In this document: piece by piece, positions 55,321 through 64,000 of the stretch | Layout of the letters: every line of letters begins with the position of its first letter | How positions within the stretch are numbered: position 1 is the stretch's first letter | From: Jacaranda mimosifolia | Lineage: Eukaryota; Streptophyta; Magnoliopsida; Lamiales; Bignoniaceae | DNA length: 64,000 nt | Assembly (NCBI GenBank): GCA_018894105.1 | Contig: CM032125.1 | Coordinates: 2,170,001-2,234,000 of the forward strand | Direction: 5' to 3' | Translations under genes and position numbers: made by a program | Notes under the pieces: model-generated | What the model was told of the DNA's origin: nothing | Database searches by the model: none | Seen by the model: the letters and a program-made list of their open reading frames with translations, nothing else

Positions 55321-58300
55321 TGTAGCACCCCCTCTTGGGACAATGCCTAAGCTAAGATGCCACCAGTTCAGTCTTAATACTTAACCGATTAACAAGCAAT
55401 AGGCCCATAACAAACATTTCAAACATCCCATAATGTTCATCATATAATATATACTTGAAAAATCAAAATTTCAAACCTAACATATTACAATACATCACAA
55501 ATTCAAACCTAACATATCACTATATTTCTACGTCAAAGTTTAACATTCCAGTCAACCCATATACACATATAAGCACCTATTCCATTACAAAACAAATTAT
55601 CTTTAGCCTAAGCCAGAAATCTGTATCCTTCACTTAATCCTGTCTGTGAAAATCAAGGATAAAACGGGGGGCTAAGTAAGTCCAAAGGATTTAGCGAGGG
55701 ATAATTTTAATAAAGAACAGTAGGGATCTGTGGAGAAAGAATCAACCCAATAGATCATAAATTAACATTCAGTACAAGAACATATCAAGAAACAGGCAAT
55801 AACAAGTCCGGTAAACAGGTACTATTAGATTCAAGGTTATCAATAGGTACTAGCTCGAGAGTTGTGGCTGTCGGCTCAAATTGCCTGAGATCATCTCCAC
55901 CGAATTAGTTCAGGAGGAATGGTCCATCTCAACCAAATCAGTTCGAGAGGAAATGCAGATGGCTCATTTGGCCTAGACCTAAAAAGCTACACCTTCCTTA
56001 TTACTCCACGAGCAAGACACAAACAATCGAGGTACAGTCAAAACAAAACAAGCCTGAATATTGTATGCAGTCCAACAAGTCAGACAAAACATGCGTATCT
56101 GATTCTCCTCATTCCAGTCAGTCAAACTCACCCAAGCATGACAGCTTGGTACACGGTAGGTTGCCGATGTCCAGGGAAACACCCCTAACTCATCACTTTT
56201 CTTAGATGCCCAAGGAAAAGCCCCTGACTTATTGCTAATACCCAGGGGAACGCCCCTAATAGTATCGCTGATACCTAGGGAAAAGCCCCTAACGTACCGC
56301 TAACATATCCAAGCATATCTAAGCATTTCGTTGGGATTGGCACTCGACCCAAACATATCTCCGTACATATAAAAGATATCAATCAATCGATACATATCGC
56401 AAGGCATATATCCAGATAACATGACAATCATCTAACAGAATGATTGGATAACAGGCAGTAAGATAGCAGAACAGAAAAATAATAAGACAGTCAAATAACA
56501 AATAGTCAGATAACATAACAGACGATAACAAGAAAGTCAAATAATAGACAGTCAGATAACAAAATGGACAGATAACAAACGAGATGTTCTAGGCGCCAAA
56601 ACAAAAAGAATTCAGAATCAATATCAAGAAATAACCCTTACGGGGATATACAAGTCAATTAGCAGATAACGCGCAGATTTTGAACAATTCACATATTTCA
56701 ATAAACATGATTCAGTACAGTACAGAAACATGAACCCTCACAGAGGTTTATCACAATAATAGATAAGTACAAGAAGTGCCTGGTTGGTAGACCCTCACAG
56801 GACATACAAGCAATTAACCAAGAGGTTAGACCCTCACCGGGTACAATAAATAACAAACAACAAATAAGATATATGAAGCAAATACTAGATTGGTAGATCC
56901 TCACAGGGGTATAACAAATATTTAATAAGCTTGTATAAAGCAAGTACTAATTGGTAAACCCTTACCTCCGTAGCATTAGAAAACGCAACCACAATCAGCA
57001 GTCTATTAGTCTATGGGGCCCACTTCTTGGCCACCTAACCAAAAGAGTATATTCACAGTTAAAACTCTCATTCAACCCTAATAATCCTTAATAATTACGA
57101 TTACACCATTAGCAGTCTAAAATCACTAATTGCTCGGCTATCGGTTCTAGTAATGGGATGTAATTCGGTCCTTAATTACATAATTATCCTCATAACATTA
57201 TCCCAAATCAATAATAGTAGTCTAATCATCATAATTAACCTAATTTCGTCACTTAGGTTTCAAATTCATGACATCCTCAAATTAGGGTTTTAACACTTAA
57301 TCTACTTATTTAACAAAGATTATCACATAATATACTAAATCCAAGTCCGCTCAACGGTTAAAATCATACATGCATGGTTTATAAGTCCAATTCTTATATC
57401 AATTCTTCATCCTCTTTGACATAATATAAGATTCAGGGTTTTCTCTTCCGATTAACTCAATTAATCCCAAGATTATCATATAATAATACAAATCCGAGCT
57501 CACTAAGATATCTAATACACATGCATGATCGAATCTTGGTTCCATATCATATTTCATACTCCCATTTGCACTACAACACATGATTTAACAAGAATAAAAC
57601 AACACAAGGAATTTAATCCCCAAACTCCAACTTTTACCCAAATCTTATCATCGAAGCTTAATCGTCACAGGCCAACACCATGCATGTTTCCATCACAACG
57701 AGACAAACATTCTGTCTCAGAGCTGCCAGAGCACTGCCGTGTGCCATTGTCGGAACTGAATCATGACACTACCAAGTTTTGCGCCTTGTTGCGCTCTACC
57801 AAACCCCCAAATCAATTTTGGATTCAGACATCAATTGGCTAGTCAATTGACCGAAAAATCATTAGCTTGCCACCAACGCTGCCGCTCCATTTTTCTTCAA
57901 TTTCTCCTCCGTTCCTCACTGATTTGCTAAATTGAAGGAACTGCCATCTTCTTCATGCTAAGTCCGTAAGAACCCATACCTTGGTCATGTCCAACGGTTG
58001 TCGGAGATGAGCTACCCACCACCTTCGCCGCGAGCTCACTTTGAGCTTCATTTTTTCAACGTCTGGTCGGTCAATTTTGGGTGCATGTGGTTAGGTTGCA
58101 TTCCTGGTAATGAGAGAAGTGTGTTTATCGATTCAGTTTTGGGTTTTGGTGGCTACCGGAGGAAATTTTCTAGTGAGAGGGAGAGAGGTGTAAACGGTGA
58201 AGAGAAAGGAAGAATAATGGAGGAAAATGGAAATTGGACTATTTATAGAGAACTTTCAGATATCCAAATTTGACCCCCAGGATTTTAGTTCAGTTTTCAA

Positions 58301-58580
58301 TTATGTTCCCCAAAATGTGATTAACCCCAATTCAATCCCTCAACTTCCTTAGTACCTCGCATTCACCTAGTTGACCTAAAATAATTCCACTTTGACCCAC
58401 AAAACTTTCCAAATATTTGTCAATCAAGTCTTCTGATCAAATTGCAATTCGACCCCAAAACTTTCAATTTTTATACAATTAAGTCTTTTAATTTATTTTT
58501 CGGGCCCTAAAATCTGACCAACTAATTTCTTGATTTCTAAACCCTTATTTTCTCAATTTCCCAATTTTAGGGATGTTACA
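55321..58580 (-). repeat. 3' LTR (3260 bp) of the Gypsy-type element
   Basis: TG...CA ends, polypurine tract directly inside. The first 0.8 kb aligns with 60873-61707. It holds a minisatellite-like array (56165-56330), 'cagata(a)ca' type simple repeats (56450-56580) and three spaced 'accctcacagg' phrases (56750-56920). Short reading frames in it are not genes. Confidence 0.88.
56165..56330 (-). repeat. Minisatellite in the Gypsy LTR, about four units
   Basis: Units of about 40 bp carry 'gatgcccagggaaaagcccctaact' variants (near 56170, 56210, 56250 and 56275). The same motif in the other orientation forms the array at 63717-63885. Confidence 0.7.
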
Positions 58581-59144
58581 TACCTTTCCCTTTAAAGAAT
58601 CTGGTCCCCAGATTCTCATTTGGGTACTATTCCGACTGACAGAAAATAAGCAGATTCGGTTAAACGATCTACATTCTCTTTTCATTACATTCTACCAGAA
58701 TTGCTTCTTCAAGCCCCTATACATCTATGTGCCTCTCGGATGCATCGTATATCTTCATTGGTGTGCCTCATTAACAACCTCTCTTTTATTTCTTTTTAGC
58801 ACATGTATTTTCTTACATAACGGAAGAATACCTTGATTATCGATGTTGAACTCAAACTCTACAAAATTAGCTCAGGGCTCGTCGCATTATATCATGTGAT
58901 TTGGATTGCTCTTATCTTTGCAATTCCACCTGCTATATTAATTTTAACACAGCACACATTCTTAAAATTTCTGATGCTTCTGCTGCCAATAAGTGAGCCA
59001 TTCCAGCCCTTCGGCTCAAGGCATTGGCCACTATATTTGCCTTTTCAAGTGATAGGTGATGGAAGAATCATAGTCTTCTAGAATTTTCATCCATCAGCGC
59101 TGTCTCATGTTCAGATCCTCATTCCTGTCAAATGGTTGACTTTT

Positions 59145-59330
59145 CTAAGTTAATTTAGTCAATAGGTCTGCTATTTTAGAAAATTTCTGCACAATCTTCA
59201 TTAATAGCCAACTAGACCCAAAAAAATTATAAACTTCTGTCGTTTTCGATCTCTTCCAGTTAACTACCGCCTCTATCTTAGAGGGATGATATGCCCAAGA
59301 GAAGTTACCTTCTCTATCCAGTATTTGCAC
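59145..59330 (-). pseudogene. Gypsy reverse transcriptase / RNase H fragment
   Basis: The minus strand reads HPSKIEAVVNWKRSKTTEVYNFFG and then FSKIADLLTKLT, the conserved stretch after the Gypsy RT catalytic box (family: DPxKIEAVxxWxxPxxVTEVRSFLGLxxYYRRFIxxFSxIAxPLTxLT). It ends in a stop at 59145, and the catalytic YxDD itself is not present nearby. Confidence 0.85.
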
Positions 59331-59921
59331 TTACAAACTTTGCATACAACTGATGCTTTCTCTCTCAAAGCTCCGAGAATCATGTGTAAATGCTTTACGT
59401 GGTCTTTTCTGGCCTTCTGCTAGTAGTATCCTTACTTCAACTCCAGCTTTAAGAAAATTCTTATCCCCACAGAAGATCAAATAATTCTTCTACGTGAGGT
59501 AGGAAGGTAATAAGTTTACTTTTTTATGGAATACTCCCAAGCATTTAGCCCTCACTTCTATTTCCTCGATTTAAATTGTATCTCGAGGTTTGTTGATAAA
59601 ATACACCAAGGATTCTCGCCCGCCTTCCCTCAAAATCTTTCTAATCTCTAGTACAGATATAACTGGCATCGGGGAGGTGTTATCTGCAGAAGGGCATTTG
59701 GTATTGGTATCTCATCTCCAAGAATGATGCATTTGGTGCAGTAGTTCACATGTGCATAATGACTATACAACCAATCCCTTTTGAGCATCACTTTGTACTC
59801 TTGGATAAGCATTTGTATAAGGTTGGCTGGTTATACCCCATTCCCAATCGTCATCTTCTACTATCTCAGTAGCATCCAGTGCTTCTTATCCTATCAGGGC
59901 ATAGGCCTGAGCTCGTATTAC

Positions 59922-60275
59922 CTACTTTTTGCTAGCTCTTGCTACTTGTTTTCCTTTCCCTGCAGGTGTTCGGCCTTTTCTTCTGGGGCAATCTTTCAAG
60001 AAGTGTTGGTTGCTACCACAACCTATACACCAACCTTGCTTCTTCCAACATTCAATCTCCTCTTTCTCTACACTCTCTATTAATCTGTCTAGCATATAAC
60101 TCCTTGCCCCATGTGCTGATTTTAAATGACTTGACTCTGCTCTTCTATCCTTTAAAGCTGCATGCATATCATGCAACTTCTTCTCAAAATCTTGGCACAA
60201 TCTCAAAAGGTTTTCCTTTTCCTCATTTAAGACCTTATTCTCATTCTTCAAATCCTCCACGCTATCTTCATCCAC
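59922..60275 (-). pseudogene. Gag-like fragment with coiled coil and CCHC knuckle
   Basis: 117 codons on the minus strand: a charged coiled-coil stretch (LKNENKVLNEEKENLLRL) followed by CIGCGSNQHFLKDCP, a C-X2-C-X4-H-X4-C zinc knuckle, and a basic tail with RRKGR. The position just inside the primer site fits retroviral-type gag, N-terminally truncated. Confidence 0.75.
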
Positions 60276-60872
60276 CGGTTCCTTTCCTTTAGTTATATGT
60301 TCATATGCCTAATATACCAGTAAAAGGTTATACAATGGTTGGCCACCTCGGTCATAGCCCTTCATCTCCTTAATGTCAAACCTTATCCCAAAAGTTCATG
60401 TCTTATTCAATTCCACGTTCAATTCCACAATCAAACTTCATATTTTCATGCCCAAAATCCACATTCCAAGAATCATATCCCTACATAGCTTAGGTATCCC
60501 TTAACTTAAGTGTTTACATTCTAGATGATTCCCAATTCAGCTTTATCTTAAGTAAGTCCATCAATTCTAACTTTTCGAAACATCCAAGAATAAAAGAAGG
60601 AGAAGGATCAGATGAAAGTACTCATAAATATACAAGTCTTAATCAGTCTATGATATATGACAAGATCCCAAAGACATCCTGCATTACATAAACTAATCTC
60701 ACTTACATGAACTGATCAAATTCATCTTAAATCCTCAAATCACACAGGAACTTCTCAATACATAAAATACCTAAACTTCATAGCCAAACTAACCTAAACA
60801 AAAGGTCAGTCATGAATCCCAATGATACCCAAATGCCTAGGTCATCAAAAACTTAGTCTCTGATACCACCTC

Positions 60873-61707
60873 TGTTGCACCACCTCTCGGGACAATGCCT
60901 AAGCTAAGATGCCTCCAGTTCAATCTTAATACTTAACCCCATAACAACCAATAGGCCTATAATGAACATTTCAAACATCCCATAATGTTCATCATATAAC
61001 ATATACTTGAAAAATCAAAATTTCAAACCTAACATATTACAATACATCACAAATTCAAACATAACATATCACAATATTTCTAAGTCAAAGCTTAACATTC
61101 CAATGAACCCATATACACATATAAGCACCGGTTCTATTACAAAACATATTCTTTTCAGCCCAAGCCAGAAATATGTATCCTTCACTTAATCCTGTATGAT
61201 AAAATCAAGGATAAAATTTGGGGGGGGGGGATGGGGGAGTAAGTCCAAAGGACTTAGTGAAGGTAATTTTAATAAAGAACAGTAGGGATCTGTGGAGGAA
61301 GAATCATCCCAACAGATCGTCAATTAACATTCAGTACAATAACGTATCAAGAAATAGGCAATAACAAGTCCGATAAACAGGCATTATCAGATTCAAGGTA
61401 ATCAATAGGTACTAGCTCAGGAGTTGCGACTGTCAGCTTGAAAAGCTCGGGATCGTTTCAATCGGATCAGTTCAGGAAGAATGGTCCATCTCATTCGAAT
61501 CAGTTAGGGAGAAAATACAAACGGCTCGTTCGGCCCAGACAACAGCCCGACCTAAACCAAGAAGCTACACCATCCTTATTGCTTCACAAGTAGGACACAA
61601 ACAGTCGGGTTATAGTGAAAACAAAACAAGCCCAAATATCATATGTAGTCCAACAGGTCAGAATGAAACATATATATCTGATTCTTTTTATTCAAGTCAG
61701 TCAAACT
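60873..61707 (-). repeat. 5' LTR of the Gypsy-type element, interrupted
   Basis: TGTTGCACCACCTCTCGGGACAA and onward matches 55321-56125 with many substitutions. Similarity stops at 'gtcagtcaaact' (61696-61707), where another element begins. A G-run of 10 lies at 61219-61228. Confidence 0.85.
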
Positions 61708-64000
61708 ATACCGACCCCAAAATTTTATATATTTGTTAAAATTATTATTATTTACTTTATCAGTTAATTTTAGTTATTCGATTAGAATTTTGAATTATTT
61801 AATCGTGATATAAATTATATAAGATTCAATTGATATTTTACAAGATTTTTGGGATCGAAAATGTATTTCATTTATTTTGAAGACTCAATTGAGAGATCCT
61901 ATAAATCTAGGGACTTAATTGAAAATATATATATATATATATGAAAATGAAAGCATGGATGAAGTCAACCGAACCCATACCTCTACCATGCATCATGTCA
62001 AGTCAAAATTAATGCACTAGTTGACTTCAATCTTCCTTTCTTCATTTTTCTTCATCTTTTCTTCATTTTCATCCCATTTTCTTTCTTTCTTCACCAACTT
62101 TCTTCTCTCCTTCAACCGAGCAAGAACTTCACCATTAAGCATCCATTTCTTCATCAAACCTTACCACCACCTCCCTCACCATTTTCAGGCCGCAAGATGG
62201 CAGCTATGCACTGTGGTTGAAGGTGGACGGAGAAGCACCATGAAGAAACCCATTTCCTTGGTTAACTTTTGGTACTCATCTCCAAGCCCCAAAACCTGCG
62301 ATGAAGGGTATGGTTGTGTAGCTAGGGAGGAGGAGAATCAAAATATATGGTTTAGTGGCAGTTTTCGGCAGCGGACAGTGGTGAACGGAGCTGAATAGTG
62401 GCGGCGGAGCAAAGTGAGTTTGGGGCTGTTTTTGGTGTTTTCCGGCCAATAGGAGCAGTATAACTCAAAACTAACCAGAGATTATTGTTCAGTAGGGTGT
62501 AAGGAAGAGAACAGTGTAAAGTATCCATAATCAGGTGGCGACAGACGATGGCCGACGGCGGCGGCGCTCCGGCGACTTGGGGGCAAAATTATATCCTCGT
62601 TCCAACGGTCGTGACGGTATAGTCCATTTTTGAATCCGGGCATTAGTTAGTGAGTTATGAATTTTGTTAGGTTTTGATAATTATATTTTCATGTATTATA
62701 TATATTCATGCAAGGTATATGTATGAGTTAGGATGATAAGTGATTTAATTATGGACTTTAGGTTGTATTATTATATGATTATGCATTATATATATGTATA
62801 GGAATTTTTAGATTTTGATGGCATATTAATAATTTTGGAGATAATTGTTAGATTAAGCATGGAATATTATGTAGTTGGAGGTTGAATTGAGTTATATAGA
62901 TTTTGTAAGATTTAATTAGTGACATTTTGTGGGTTTGAGCTAATTATAGATTATTTATGAATAGGAATTTTAGATTTTAAATCTTAAATTGTTAATAGTT
63001 GATAAGATTAAGTTAGTTTGATTGATTTATATAAATTTGGACTTAAATAAGATTTATTTGGTAATTTTGGGAAATATTAAGTTTCGATAACGAATAAGGT
63101 TAGTAGAATCGATCGAATTTTAAATATGAATTATTTTGTGAATTAGGTGACGGAGATTTGGCCGGTGACGAGCAGTAGTTGTATATCTGACTGACTGGGT
63201 ATATTACACTAAGGTGAGGATCTATCCCTCTTGGTACTTGCTATACCTATGAAGTTCTGCCAATTTGGCACCCTATTGAGCTATCTGTTATTGAAATTAA
63301 CCTCTGTGTGGGTTTACTATTTCTATACGTTACTCAGAACCGTGTTTGGTTTATGTTTGTTATTTGATTCTGTTCTGAATACCCCTGTGAGGGTTATATC
63401 TGTTCTGTATCTGTTTCTGTCTGTTCTAGCGCTCAAAATTTTGTCTGTTATATGTTCTGCTCTGCTTTGTATCTATTACCTTGTCGGCATTTCTGTTATC
63501 TAATTTGTATTTTGGCCATGCTGGCATATTTGTATCTGTTATTGTTATCTGTTGCCTGATAGGCATTATTTTTGTCTGTTGTGATCTGTTCTGTCTGAAA
63601 TCGGCAATATGCTAGGGACTTTCCCCTGGGCATCTGCATAAGTGGTTAATTCTGTTATTTGTACGGTGATTATGAGGCCAAGGGCCGATCCGGGCGATAT
63701 GTTTGGTTATATGAGGCACGCTTGGGACTTTTCCTTCGGTGTCTATGGCATGCTTGGGACTTTCCCCTCGGTGTCAACGATACGCTAGGAACTTTCCCCT
63801 GGGTGTCGGCGATACGCTAGGGACTTCCCCTGGGTATCGATGGTGTGCTAGGGACTTCCCCTGAGCATCGTCGGTGCACTATACAGCTCATATGGGCATC
63901 TGCTATATACCAAGTTGTTATGCTTAGGTGATATGTTTGTCTAGTATAAGGTGAATCGGCAATGCATGTCTTAGACTATCCTTTGAGTGCATATGCTTTG
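61708..64000 (+). mobile_element. Related LTR element in plus orientation, inserted in the Gypsy LTR, runs off the window
   Basis: It starts 'ataccgaccccaaaattttatat', like the plant LTR opening TGTAACGACCCCAAAATTTT with the first bases altered, and interrupts the LTR alignment exactly there. Later parts (63490-63890) carry, in plus orientation, the same 'tagggacttcccctgggtat' motifs that the neighbouring LTR has in minus orientation. No protein is supported; the CT-rich 125-codon frame at 62021-62398 has no recognisable domain. The 3' end is outside the window. Confidence 0.6.
63717..63885 (+). repeat. Minisatellite of about 30 bp, five units
   Basis: Units such as 'acgctagggacttcccctgggtatcgatgg' repeat at about 63717, 63748, 63780, 63812 and 63843, with an outlying unit at 63610. 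Confidence 0.8.

Larger units (their letters stand above)
55321..60872 (-). mobile_element. Gypsy-type LTR retrotransposon, internally deleted (3' LTR and interior)
   Basis: Minus-strand order: primer site TGGTATCAGAGAC (60856-60868, next to the LTR at 60873), a gag-like piece, an RT/RNase H piece, a polypurine tract TTTAAAGGGAAAGG (58583-58598), then an LTR of 3260 bp (58580 down to 55321, TGTAACATCCC ... GGGTGCTACA). The internal part is only 2.3 kb, against 5 kb or more in complete relatives, and protease, most of RT and integrase were not found. The second LTR begins at 60873 and is interrupted. The target duplication cannot be checked inside this window. Confidence 0.85.

Noticed and set aside
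57525..57842. 105-codon frame inside the long LTR
   Set aside because: No recognisable domain; it lies entirely within a retrotransposon LTR.
62021..62398. 125-codon frame rich in Phe, Ser and Leu
   Set aside because: Composition reflects CT-rich repeat sequence in an LTR-like element; no domain is recognisable.

Overview
This is a piece of a flowering-plant nuclear genome: AT-rich, with long intergenic stretches, introns, LTR retrotransposons, a TRIM, hAT and Helitron remnants, and disease-resistance genes of the R1 / late-blight-resistance-homolog type. That NLR type is expanded in asterids, so an asterid eudicot, probably Lamiales, is my best guess. It is inferred from the style of the proteins and was not tested.

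Layout. (1) 1-7080: tail of a repeated LTR-like element, then intact NLR 1 (2247-4871), then a broken 3' piece of a beta-glucosidase gene carrying a 348-bp TRIM. (2) 7082-17140: an inverted LTR-like element with its own minisatellite, a second decayed TRIM, a decayed hAT-like element, two orphan copies of the NLR 5' flank, and a Helitron remnant. (3) 17141-34000: intact NLR 2 (17141-19927), then two multi-exon minus-strand pseudogenes: a GH1 beta-glucosidase (20646-29199, resembling the BGLU42 type) and a uS5m-type ribosomal protein S5 (31016-33990). (4) 34066-44815: an hAT-type non-autonomous element with an 8-bp target duplication, a 6.5-kb Copia element with LTRs and a 5-bp target duplication, and a Helitron remnant inverted relative to the first. 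(5) 45150-53297: a broken NLR split by a 2.5-kb solo LTR, a coiled-coil-only NLR start (48823-49059), and intact NLR 3 (50685-53297). (6) 53460-64000: AT-rich repeats, then a Gypsy-type element with LTRs of about 3.3 kb and a mostly deleted interior, whose second LTR is interrupted by a related element in the other direction.

The only protein genes that look intact are the three NLRs. They are single-exon, plus-strand paralogs with the full NB-ARC motif series and LRR-like C-termini, so the window is a resistance-gene cluster that grew by block duplication and was then broken up by transposons. The block 'NLR plus beta-glucosidase tail' occurs twice, and an insertion found in only one copy gives a relative order of events. 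I saw no tRNA or rRNA gene, no CRISPR array and no convincing undescribed gene system. The most unusual items are the extra linker segment of NLR 2, the precise lesions in the two pseudogenes, the nested insertions with readable target duplications, and minisatellites inside LTRs.
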